A DNA stretch of 5,886 nt from JAGTRP01 sp035655235 (GCA_035655235.1 DASRUX010000315.1:1-5886); one strand, 5' to 3'; positions 1-5,291 are shown, counted from the stretch's first letter. Translations and numbers: made by a program. Notes: generated by a model not told the origin, from the sequence alone.

Positions 1-1
1 C

Positions 2-1312
2 CTCTCCCGGCCGGACGGCTCGGAGTTCTGGGCGGAACTGACCGGCAGCCCCCTCCATCACGATGCGCCCCGGGAGGGCAGCGTCTGGCTGGTCAACGAT
101 GTCAGCGCACAGAAGCGGGCCCATGAGATGCGCGTCGCCAAGGAGGCGGCGGAAAGCGCCAACCGGGCCAAGAGCGCCTTCCTGGCCACTATGAGCCACG
201 AAATCCGCACGCCCCTCAATGCCATCAACGGCCTGGTGCACCTCGTGCTGCGCTCCGGCGTCACGCCGGAACAGGAGGATAGGCTGAAGAAGGTGGTGGC
301 GGCGGGGCACCACCTGCTCGACATCATCAATGCCATCCTCGACCTGTCCAAGATCGAAGCCGGCAAGTTCATCCTGGAACACGTCCCCGTCGATCTGGGA
401 GAAGTGGTTGCCCATGTTGCCTCCATGGTCGCCGAGCGGGCCAGCGCCAAGGGGCTGAGCCTGATCACCGAGCTTCCGCCGGTGCCGGGGCAGCTCCTGG
501 GCGACCCGACCCGCCTGCGCCAGTCCCTGCTCAATTTCGCCGCCAATGCGGTCAAGTTCACCGATGCCGGGTCGGTCCGCCTGAAGGTTCTGGTCCTGGA
601 GGATTCGCCGACGGAAGTCCTGGTCCGGTTCGAGGTCACGGATTCGGGCATCGGCGTCCCGCCGGATGTGATACCCCGGCTCTTCTCCGCTTTCGAGCAG
701 GCCGAGGCCGGTACGGCCCGCAAATACGGGGGAACGGGCCTGGGCCTCGCCATCACCCGCAACATCGCCAAGCTCATGGGGGGCGACGCCGGCGTGTCCA
801 GCCAGCCGGGCCAGGGCAGTACCTTCTGGTTCACCGCCCGCCTGGACAAGCAGGAACCGGTTCCCTCCCCCAGCCCGAGGAACATGGCTGTCGATCCCGG
901 AGGCGCCCTGGCATCGAGCTGTCGCGGTAAACGTATCCTGGTGGCGGAGGACGAACCCATCAACCGGGAGATCGCCCGGGTACTGCTCGAAGACGTGGGT
1001 CTGGTGGTCGATGAGGCCGAGGATGGATTCATGGCCCTCGACTTGGCCAGCCGGAACCACTACGACCTGATCCTGATGGACATGCAGATGCCCAAGATGG
1101 GCGGAACCGACGCCACCCGCCACATCCGCCGCATCCTCGGCCCCGACCGCCCGCCCATCCTCGCCATGACCGCCAATGCCTTCGCCGACGACAAGGCAAA
1201 GTGCCTCGAAGCCGGCATGAACGACTTCATCTCCAAGCCGGTGGACCCGGATGTCCTCTACCAGACCTTGCTCAACTGGCTGGAGCCGGCCGGCGCGCCA
1301 GCCAAGCCTTGA
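2..1312 (+). CDS. Hybrid sensor histidine kinase/response regulator (PAS end-HisKA-HATPase-REC), 5' end cut by window
   Basis: The frame is open from the first bases to a TGA stop, giving 436 visible residues; the N-terminus lies outside. Visible residues 1-42 look like the end of a PAS/PAC domain (DGSEFW...VNDVSAQKR). A coiled linker leads into HisKA with the H-box FLATMSHEIRTPLN, phosphorylated His at about 66. The HATPase_c domain follows, with an N-box (LLNFAANAVKFT, Asn about 182), G1 DSGIG (about 214-218) and G2 GGTGLG (about 243-248). After a Pro/Ser-rich linker comes a receiver domain with the acidic pocket EDE (about 316-318), phospho-acceptor Asp about 360 (LILMDMQMP), Thr about 390 and Lys about 412, all intact. 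The protein is therefore expected to autophosphorylate on His and pass phosphate to its own Asp. No HPt or DNA-binding domain follows, so a separate phosphotransfer partner is expected. The internal ATG at 128 is not the start, because conserved PAS sequence precedes it in frame. The sensed signal and any membrane segments are not visible. Confidence 0.95.
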   Translation, partial: LSRPDGSEFWAELTGSPLHHDAPREGSVWLVNDVSAQKRAHEMRVAKEAAESANRAKSAFLATMSHEIRTPLNAINGLVHLVLRSGVTPEQEDRLKKVVAAGHHLLDIINAILDLSKIEAGKFILEHVPVDLGEVVAHVASMVAERASAKGLSLITELPPVPGQLLGDPTRLRQSLLNFAANAVKFTDAGSVRLKVLVLEDSPTEVLVRFEVTDSGIGVPPDVIPRLFSAFEQAEAGTARKYGGTGLGLAITRNIAKLMGGDAGVSSQPGQGSTFWFTARLDKQEPVPSPSPRNMAVDPGGALASSCRGKRILVAEDEPINREIARVLLEDVGLVVDEAEDGFMALDLASRNHYDLILMDMQMPKMGGTDATRHIRRILGPDRPPILAMTANAFADDKAKCLEAGMNDFISKPVDPDVLYQTLLNWLEPAGAPAKP

Positions 1313-1347
1313 CTGCCCTTGACTGTCGGGCGGGCAAATCCAGGTCG

Positions 1348-1400
1348 ATGGTGCCATATTGTCACCGCTCATTGACTTTGTGGTGACAATATGGCACCAT
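1348..1400. promoter_or_regulatory. Perfect 19-bp inverted repeat, probable operator of the toxin-antitoxin operon
   Basis: The left arm ATGGTGCCATATTGTCACC (1348-1366) and the right arm GGTGACAATATGGCACCAT (1382-1400) are exact reverse complements around a 15-nt spacer. Each 17-bp core is itself a partial dyad of form GGTGnCAnnnTGnCACC, centred near 1358 and 1390. The two centres are 32 bp apart, about three helical turns, so two dimers would sit on one face of the DNA. Type II antitoxins with a ribbon-helix-helix domain, such as the one encoded at 1532, normally repress their own operon by binding repeated dyads. That makes this the likely operator (inference). The stem is followed by TTTGTCTT, so it could also or instead end transcription of the kinase gene. 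Confidence 0.6.
1372..1400 (+). promoter_or_regulatory. Candidate weak promoter inside the inverted repeat
   Basis: TTGACT at 1372-1377 matches the sigma70 -35 consensus in five of six bases and lies between the two repeat arms. With a 17-bp spacer, CACCAT at 1395-1400 would be the -10 (three of six). A repressor bound to the arms would cover both boxes. The -10 is poor. TTGAGA at 1472-1477 is another -35-like hexamer closer to the gene, but it also lacks a good -10. The true start site cannot be settled by eye. Confidence 0.3.
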
Positions 1401-1497
1401 TTGTCTTGCCCAGATGAGGCATTTTTTCAGCGAAATGCTGTTTATGAGATGAGTCGAAGGCAGATGCCTTCTTGAGAAGCCTTTATAGGCAAATTGA

Positions 1498-1524
1498 TAC
1501 GGGCGTAATGCCCGTAAAGAGGAG
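1498..1524 (+). promoter_or_regulatory. Leader hairpin abutting the antitoxin Shine-Dalgarno
   Basis: TACGGGC (1498-1504) pairs perfectly with GCCCGTA (1510-1516) around a five-base loop. The strong ribosome binding site AGAGGAG (1518-1524) follows directly and ends 7 nt before the ATG at 1532. This spacing decides the antitoxin start: in-frame TTG 1472 and ATG 1508 lie upstream without such a site, and ATG 1508 lies within the hairpin. The stem leaves the binding site itself single-stranded, so it may expose it or protect the 5' leader. Confidence 0.5.
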
Positions 1525-1531
1525 TAAGTAC

Positions 1532-1867
1532 ATGGCACAAACCAAGTTGCAGGATGCGACTTCGGTAAGCCGGGGCCGCATTACGGCAAGGGTTCCCCAA
1601 AGCGTCGTCGACGTGTTGGAGCTTGCCGCCAGTATGGTCGGATCAACATTAAATCAGTTCGTCACCCAAGCCGCGCTGGAGAAGGCGGAGAAAATCGTGG
1701 AAAACGAGCGAATCCTGCAGATGTCCGAAAGCACGACTGCATGGTTCTTCAACTTGCTCGATAATCCCCCTGCTCCATCACAGAATCTGGTTGACGCTTT
1801 TAGTCGCTACAACGCGAGAAAGGCTTTAGATGCAGGTTCAAATTCAACCTTTGAGTTCAACCCATGA
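1532..1867 (+). CDS. TacA/AtaR-type antitoxin (DUF1778, ribbon-helix-helix)
   Basis: This 111-residue protein has the DUF1778 antitoxin layout. An N-terminal ribbon-helix-helix DNA-binding segment (about residues 14-58, from RGRITARVPQ to KAEKIVENE) is followed by a C-terminal toxin-wrapping region. That region contains the family signature ILQMSES...WFFNLLDNPPAP (about 61-82) and a tail helix ending near 100. In this family the N-terminal half dimerises and represses the operon, while the C-terminal half neutralises the GNAT toxin by blocking its acetyl-CoA and substrate sites. The start at 1532 is chosen because AGAGGAG lies 7 nt upstream. The 3' end overlaps the toxin gene by 38 bp, so the two are co-transcribed and probably translationally coupled. 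Codon use and composition are visibly more AT-rich than in the flanking genes, suggesting acquisition by transfer. The probable operator lies about 130 bp upstream. Confidence 0.9.
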   Translation: MAQTKLQDATSVSRGRITARVPQSVVDVLELAASMVGSTLNQFVTQAALEKAEKIVENERILQMSESTTAWFFNLLDNPPAPSQNLVDAFSRYNARKALDAGSNSTFEFNP

Positions 1868-2333
1868 CTGCAAAGGGTTCGACTGCGGCACGCCGCCGCT
1901 GAATGAATGGCTAGCCACCATGGCTAGCCAGCAACAAAAGAAGAACATCGCGCGCACCTTCGTCCTGGTGGACCTTGCGGCGCCGGAAACTGTACTCGGG
2001 TTCTATACCCTGGCGGTCAGCGAAGTCGGCCGCAACGGGTTGCCCAACCCGAAAAAATATCCCAACCGCGTCCCGGTCGTCCGACTTGGCCGACTCGCGA
2101 TGAACAAGTCCCTGCAAGGCCAGGGCCTCGGCGAGCAATTGCTGTTCAATGCCCTGGAGCGGATTGCCGAGATTTCCCTGAATGCGGGCATCGCTGCCAT
2201 TGCCGTCGATGCGAAGGACGCGAAAGCGGCCGATTTTTACCGGAAATACGGCTTCGTGCCCTCGCCGGCTAATCCGTTGCAACTCTTCTTGCCCACTCCC
2301 ACCCTGCAGGCGGCAATCGCCCGGGCGAAATAA
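1830..2333 (+). CDS. TacT/AtaT-type toxin, GNAT family N-acetyltransferase
   Basis: This 167-residue single-domain GNAT has the features of type II acetyltransferase toxins. They include an N-terminal FDCGTPPLNEWL motif (about 17-28), a QQQKKNIARTFV segment (about 34-45), the strand VVRLGRLAM (about 83-91), the acetyl-CoA pyrophosphate loop QGQGLG (96-101), the AVDAKD strand end (125-130) and FYRKYGF (136-142). A Tyr in that last motif is the usual general acid. Characterised relatives (TacT, AtaT, KacT) acetylate the amino group of aminoacyl-tRNAs and so stop translation; which tRNA this protein would modify cannot be read from sequence. The ATG at 1830 has AGAAAGG 6 nt upstream, inside the antitoxin gene, and gives the normal family N-terminus. 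No frameshift or stop is present, so the toxin looks functional. It must be kept in check by the overlapping upstream antitoxin. Confidence 0.92.
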   Translation: MQVQIQPLSSTHDCKGFDCGTPPLNEWLATMASQQQKKNIARTFVLVDLAAPETVLGFYTLAVSEVGRNGLPNPKKYPNRVPVVRLGRLAMNKSLQGQGLGEQLLFNALERIAEISLNAGIAAIAVDAKDAKAADFYRKYGFVPSPANPLQLFLPTPTLQAAIARAK

Positions 2334-2354
2334 GCATCGGATTACGGCAAGGGA

Positions 2355-2392
2355 AGCCGGGCCAGCGGGTGAAACCCGCCGGGCTGTTGTTT
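2355..2392 (+). terminator. Probable rho-independent terminator of the toxin-antitoxin operon
   Basis: GCGGGT (2365-2370) pairs with ACCCGC (2374-2379) around the loop GAA. The stem extends outward by AGCC (2355-2358) with GGCT (2382-2385) across a small bulge. The T-rich tail GTTGTTT (2386-2392) follows directly. It starts about 20 bp after the toxin stop codon, a usual place for an operon terminator. Confidence 0.6.
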
Positions 2393-2412
2393 GCCTCCTT
2401 CACCGCCTACCG

Positions 2413-2447
2413 TTTTTGGGAACCGGCAGCCCCAGGGTTCCCCAAAA
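2413..2447. repeat. Inverted repeat of unknown role upstream of cytochrome gene
   Basis: TTTTTGGGAACC (2413-2424) pairs with GGTTCCCCAAAA (2436-2447) in 11 of 12 positions around an 11-nt loop. Neither strand has a T-run after the stem, since the T and A tracts are inside the stem. A classical terminator is therefore unlikely and a protein-binding site or leader structure is possible. I do not recognise a known regulator motif. Confidence 0.5.
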
Positions 2448-2458
2448 TAAGACGAAAC

Positions 2459-2485
2459 GCCGGCCTCCTCCCCGGAATGGCCGGC
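2459..2485. repeat. GC-rich hairpin, 7-bp perfect stem
   Basis: GCCGGCC (2459-2465) and GGCCGGC (2479-2485) are perfect inverted arms around 13 nt. The following TCTTCC is only weakly pyrimidine-rich, so a terminator role is doubtful. In a GC-rich genome part of this may be chance. Confidence 0.3.
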
Positions 2486-2518
2486 TCTTCCGCCATGGCC
2501 CGCTCCTTGCTGTTCCCT

Positions 2519-2552
2519 CTCCCTGGATTTTCCTCAACCCAAAAACAGGGAG
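2519..2552 (+). promoter_or_regulatory. Possible Shine-Dalgarno-masking hairpin of the cytochrome c gene
   Basis: CTCCCTG (2519-2525) is the exact complement of CAGGGAG (2546-2552). The right arm contains the ribosome binding site AGGGAG, which ends 6 nt before the ATG at 2559. An inner TTTT/AAAA pairing (2528-2531 with 2541-2544) could lengthen the stem. If it forms, ribosome access would be limited. Effect and trigger are inferred only. Confidence 0.4.
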
Positions 2553-2558
2553 TTTGTT

Positions 2559-2867
2559 ATGAAGTTTGTTACCGTTGCCGCGCTGGCCTCCGTCATGCTG
2601 CTGGCCGCCGGCCAAGCCACCGCCGATGAGGCCCTGGCCAAGGCCAAGAACTGCATGAGCTGCCACGCCATCGGCTCCAAGCTGGTCGGCCCCGCCTACA
2701 AGGATGTCGCCGCCAAGTACGCCGGCGATGCGGGCGCCGCAGCCCGGCTGGCCGCCAAGGTCAAGGCCGGCGGCAAGGGCGTCTGGGGCGAAATTCCCAT
2801 GCCCCCGAACAACGTGACCGACGACGAAGCCGCCAAGCTGGTCGCCTGGGTCCTGTCCCAGAAGTAA
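2559..2867 (+). CDS. Periplasmic monoheme cytochrome c (c551/c552 type, class I)
   Basis: This 102-residue precursor has a Sec signal peptide (basic start MKF, hydrophobic core, ATA-D cleavage near residue 22), leaving a mature protein of about 80 residues, the usual size for the small c551/c552 family. Heme c is attached through CMSCH (Cys32, Cys35, His36 as axial ligand), and the second axial ligand is Met81 in the IPMPPN loop. The C-terminal helix AAKLVAWVLSQ completes the fold. Such proteins shuttle single electrons in the periplasm, for example from the bc1 complex to cd1 nitrite reductase, cytochrome c peroxidase or a terminal oxidase. The partner here cannot be chosen, since no reductase or oxidase gene is adjacent. 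The ATG at 2559 has AGGGAG 6 nt upstream. The gene stands alone, is followed by a hairpin, and converges on ahpF. Confidence 0.93.
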   Translation: MKFVTVAALASVMLLAAGQATADEALAKAKNCMSCHAIGSKLVGPAYKDVAAKYAGDAGAAARLAAKVKAGGKGVWGEIPMPPNNVTDDEAAKLVAWVLSQK

Positions 2868-2877
2868 GCGCAGTACC

Positions 2878-2918
2878 GGCCGGAGCCCTGGGGGGCTCCG
2901 GCCCTCCTTCCCCCCTTC
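2878..2918 (+). terminator. Strong hairpin ending the cytochrome c transcript
   Basis: GGCCGGAGCCC (2878-2888) and GGGCTCCGGCC (2893-2903) form an 11-bp perfect stem with a TGGG loop, 10 bp after the stop codon. The tail is pyrimidine-rich (CTCCTTCCCCCCTTCC) rather than a clean T-run, so termination may be partial. It lies in the gap before the convergent end of ahpF and may shield both 3' ends. Confidence 0.65.
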
Positions 2919-2959
2919 CTTGCCGTTGGGCTGGGAAGATCGGATATCGGCTCGATGCT

Positions 2960-4513
2960 CTAAGCCGGGGCCGTCGTCCGGATCAGGTGGTCGAAGGCCG
3001 AGAGCGATGCCGTCGCCCCGGCGCCCATGGCGATGACGATCTGCTTGTAGGGTACCGTGGTGCAATCGCCGGCGGCGAACACCCCGGGCACCGAGGTCTG
3101 GCCCCGGGCGTCGATCTGGATTTCGCCGAACTTGGACAGTTCCACCGTGCCCTTCAGCCAGTCGGTGTTGGGCAACAGGCCGATCTGGACGAAGATGCCT
3201 TCCAGGTCGATGCGCTTCAACTCTTCGCTGACGCGGTCCTTGTAGATGAGGCCGTTCACCTTGGCGCCGTCGCCGGCCACCTCCGTGGTCTGGGCATTCA
3301 CGATGACCGTCACGTTGGGCAGGCTGTAGAGCTTCTTCTGAAGCACCGCATCGGCCCGCAGCTTGTCGGCGAATTCCAGCAGGGTCACATGGGCCACGAT
3401 GCCGGCCAGGTCGATGGCCGCCTCGACGCCGGAGTTGCCGCCGCCCACTACCGCCACCCGCTTGCCCTTGAAGAGGGGCCCGTCGCAGTGGGGGCAGTAG
3501 GCCACGCCCTTGCCCCGGTATTCCCTCTCGCCGGGGACGTTCATCTCCCGCCAGCGGGCGCCGGTGGAGAGGATGACGGTGCGGCTCTTCAAGGAGGCGC
3601 CGTTCTCCAGCTGGACCTCGATCAGGTCGCCGGGGATGATCCGGGCGGCCTTCTGGAGGTTCATGATATCCACCTCGTATTCCTTGACGTGCTGCTCCAG
3701 GGCCACGGCCAGCTTGGGGCCGTCGGTTTCCTTGACCGAAACGAGGTTCTCGATGGCGAGGGTGTCCAGCACCTGGCCGCCGAAGCGCTCGGCCACCACG
3801 CCGGTGCGGATGCCCTTGCGGGCCGCGTAGATGGCGGCGGAAGCGCCGGCCGGGCCGCCGCCCACCACCAGCACGTCGAAAGGAGCCTTGGCGTTGAGCT
3901 TTTCGGCGTCCCGGGCCGCGGCGCCGGTGTCCAGCTTGGCGATGATCTCCTCGATGCCCATGCGGCCTTGGCCGAACTCCTGGCCGTTCAGGAAGACGGT
4001 GGGCACAGCCATGATCTGGCGGCTATTCACTTCCTCCTGGAAGAGGGCGCCGTCGATCATCACATGGCTGATGCCGGGGTTGAGCACGGCCATGAGGTTG
4101 AGGGCCTGCACCACGTCCGGGCAGTTGTGGCAGGAGAGGGAGATGAAGGTTTCGAAGCGGAAGCTGCCGGGGATGGCCTTGATCTGCTCGATGACTTCCG
4201 GCTCCACCTTGGGCGGATGGCCGCCCACCTGCAGAAGCGCCAGGACCAGGGAGGTGAATTCGTGGCCCATGGGGATGCCCGCGAAGCTGATGCGGGCGGC
4301 CTCGCCCGGCAGGCCGACGGCGAAGGAGGGACGCAGGGGGTTGGTGCCGTCGTGGCGCAGGCTGACCTTGCCGGAGCAGTCCACGATGTCCTGGAGAAGG
4401 CCGAGCATTTCCTGGCCCTTGGCGCTGTCGTCCAGGGAGGCGATGAGTTCGATGGGGCGTTGCAGCCTTTCGAGGTAGGCCTTCAACTGGGCCTTGATGG
4501 TGGCGTCGAGCAT
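2960..4513 (-). CDS. ahpF: Alkyl hydroperoxide reductase subunit F (NADH:peroxiredoxin oxidoreductase)
   Basis: This 517-residue cytosolic flavoprotein passes electrons from NADH through FAD and two disulfide centres to AhpC. Length and order match AhpF (about 520 in E. coli). The N-terminal tandem thioredoxin-like domain (about 1-200) carries the redox pair CHNC (Cys128, Cys131). The FAD-binding motif GGGPAG is at 218-223, the thioredoxin-reductase-type centre CPHC at 340-343, the NAD(P)H-binding motif GGGNSG at 357-362, and the C-terminal FAD motif FAAGDC at 479-484. The N-terminal domain and its CHNC separate it from plain thioredoxin reductase, which lacks both. The ATG at 4513 is preceded by AAGGAA with 7 nt spacing. 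The gene lies 105 nt downstream of ahpC on the same strand, with two hairpins between, and has no convincing promoter of its own. It is probably expressed by read-through from the OxyR-controlled ahpC promoter. All catalytic motifs are intact. Confidence 0.97.
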   Translation of the reverse strand: MLDATIKAQLKAYLERLQRPIELIASLDDSAKGQEMLGLLQDIVDCSGKVSLRHDGTNPLRPSFAVGLPGEAARISFAGIPMGHEFTSLVLALLQVGGHPPKVEPEVIEQIKAIPGSFRFETFISLSCHNCPDVVQALNLMAVLNPGISHVMIDGALFQEEVNSRQIMAVPTVFLNGQEFGQGRMGIEEIIAKLDTGAAARDAEKLNAKAPFDVLVVGGGPAGASAAIYAARKGIRTGVVAERFGGQVLDTLAIENLVSVKETDGPKLAVALEQHVKEYEVDIMNLQKAARIIPGDLIEVQLENGASLKSRTVILSTGARWREMNVPGEREYRGKGVAYCPHCDGPLFKGKRVAVVGGGNSGVEAAIDLAGIVAHVTLLEFADKLRADAVLQKKLYSLPNVTVIVNAQTTEVAGDGAKVNGLIYKDRVSEELKRIDLEGIFVQIGLLPNTDWLKGTVELSKFGEIQIDARGQTSVPGVFAAGDCTTVPYKQIVIAMGAGATASLSAFDHLIRTTAPA

Positions 4514-4535
4514 GATGGTCTTCCTTCTCCGTTGA

Positions 4536-4573
4536 ATTTCACTGCAAAGGGCTGGCTCCCTTTGCGCTGAAAT
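4536..4573 (-). promoter_or_regulatory. Long leader hairpin just upstream of ahpF
   Basis: Read on the minus strand, GCAAAGGG (4565-4558) pairs perfectly with CCCTTTGC (4551-4544) around six bases. A 2-nt mismatch then separates a further 6-bp stem, ATTTCA (4573-4568) with TGAAAT (4541-4536). That gives 14 pairs in total. The 3' side is not followed by a T-run, so processing, transcript protection or partial attenuation between ahpC and ahpF is more likely than full termination. Confidence 0.5.
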
Positions 4574-4606
4574 CCGGGCCGCCCCGGGATGCGTCGGGGC
4601 GGCCGG
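4574..4606 (-). terminator. GC-rich hairpin after ahpC, possible partial terminator
   Basis: A 10-bp perfect GC stem is formed by 4577-4586 and 4595-4604 with an 8-nt loop. Two more G-C pairs lie beyond a one-base bulge. It starts about 12 nt after the ahpC stop codon. The bases after it in the direction of transcription (ATTTCAG) are only weakly T-rich, so leaky termination that lowers ahpF relative to ahpC is plausible. It abuts the next hairpin directly. Confidence 0.5.
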
Positions 4607-4618
4607 AGTTCTTGCGAT

Positions 4619-5182
4619 TTAGATCTTGCCGACCAGGTCCAGGGACGGGGCCAGGGTGGCGTCGCCTTCCTTCCACTTGGCGGGGCAGACTTCGCCCGGG
4701 TGGGAGGCCACGTACTGGGCGGCCTTCACCTTGCGCAGCAGCTCGGAAGCGTCACGGCCGATGCCCAGGTCGTGAATCTCGGCAACCTTGATCTCGCCCT
4801 CCGGATTGACCAGGAAGGTGCCGCGCAGGGCCAGGCCTTCTTCCTCGATCATCACGTCGAAGTTGCGGGTGATGGTGCCGGTGGGGTCGCCCAGCATCGG
4901 GTACTTGATCTTCTTGATGGTCTCGGAGGTGTCGTGCCAGGCCTTGTGGGTGAAGTGGGTGTCGGTGGACACGGAGTACACCTCGACGCCGGCCTTCTGG
5001 AACTCGGGATACAGATCGGCCATGTCGCCCAGTTCGGTCGGGCAGACGAAGGTGAAGTCGGCCGGGTAGAAGAAGAACACGGACCACTTGCCCTTCAGGT
5101 CCTCGTCAGTGACGGGAACGAACTTGCCATTGTGGAAAGCGGTGGCCTTGAAGGGTTTGATTTTGCTGTTGATGATTGCCAT
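4619..5182 (-). CDS. ahpC: Alkyl hydroperoxide reductase subunit C (typical 2-Cys peroxiredoxin)
   Basis: This 187-residue protein has the same length as E. coli AhpC and the same C-terminal DLVGKI. The peroxidatic Cys47 lies in PADFTFVCPTELGD and the resolving Cys166 in EVCPAKW, so the full catalytic cycle is possible. Cys47 is oxidised by H2O2, alkyl peroxides or peroxynitrite, forms a disulfide with Cys166 of the partner subunit, and is reduced by AhpF. It acts in the cytosol, and family members form decamers of dimers. The start at 5182 (MAIINSKIKPF) is chosen because it matches the family N-terminus and has AAGGAG 8 nt upstream. The in-frame ATG at 5260 would add 26 unrelated residues and would lie within the OxyR site. 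ahpF follows on the same strand. The upstream OxyR-type operator predicts strong induction by peroxide. Confidence 0.97.
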   Translation of the reverse strand: MAIINSKIKPFKATAFHNGKFVPVTDEDLKGKWSVFFFYPADFTFVCPTELGDMADLYPEFQKAGVEVYSVSTDTHFTHKAWHDTSETIKKIKYPMLGDPTGTITRNFDVMIEEEGLALRGTFLVNPEGEIKVAEIHDLGIGRDASELLRKVKAAQYVASHPGEVCPAKWKEGDATLAPSLDLVGKI

Positions 5183-5225
5183 TGCAGTTTCTCCTTGAGG
5201 TTGGCTGTGCAGTGAAGACAGCTGA

Positions 5226-5255
5226 ATGTTAGGGATTGCCGTCCGATACATCCAA
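5226..5255 (-). promoter_or_regulatory. Candidate sigma70 promoter of ahpC
   Basis: On the minus strand TTGGAT (5255-5250) is a weak -35 and TAACAT (5231-5226) a moderate -10, separated by 18 bp. The -35 touches the OxyR-type site, as expected for a class I activated promoter with a poor -35. The transcript would begin near 5219, leaving a leader of about 37 nt before the ahpC ATG. Confidence 0.5.
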
Positions 5256-5291
5256 TTCATATAAACAATTTGATTGATAGGAACTGGCTAT
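5255..5291 (-). promoter_or_regulatory. OxyR binding site upstream of ahpC
   Basis: Reading the minus strand, ATAGCCAGTTCCTAT (5291-5277) has the exact ATAG-N7-CTAT form. A 7-nt spacer (CAATCAA) follows, then a degenerate second element, ATTGTTTATATGAAT (5269-5255). The published OxyR consensus is two ATAG-nTnnnAn-CTAT elements 7 nt apart. The second element keeps the inner T and A as well as three of four bases in its first tetrad. Position beside the -35 box of ahpC, a classic OxyR target, adds support. The oxyR gene itself is not in the window. Confidence 0.75.

Noticed and set aside
58..1032. Minus-strand open frame opposite the kinase
   Set aside because: Ser/Arg/Thr-rich shadow with no domain. 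The kinase frame on the plus strand carries all expected motifs.
1472..1531. Antitoxin extension from TTG 1472 or ATG 1508
   Set aside because: Neither start has a good ribosome site, ATG 1508 lies in a hairpin, and the extra residues do not resemble the family. ATG 1532 has AGAGGAG at ideal spacing.
2400..3065. Minus-strand open frame spanning the cytochrome gene and its upstream region
   Set aside because: It covers a signal-peptide cytochrome on the other strand as well as hairpins, and also overlaps the end of ahpF. Composition is shadow-like.
2987..4570. Long plus-strand open frame (527 codons) opposite ahpF
   Set aside because: It is fully antisense to ahpF, which has all its redox and nucleotide-binding motifs. 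The antisense product is His/Gly/Ala-rich low-complexity with no family features, a known effect of GC-rich codon bias.
5183..5260. 26-residue N-terminal extension of ahpC from ATG 5260
   Set aside because: It would start inside the OxyR site and upstream of the promoter's expected start point. The family N-terminus begins at 5182 with its own Shine-Dalgarno.
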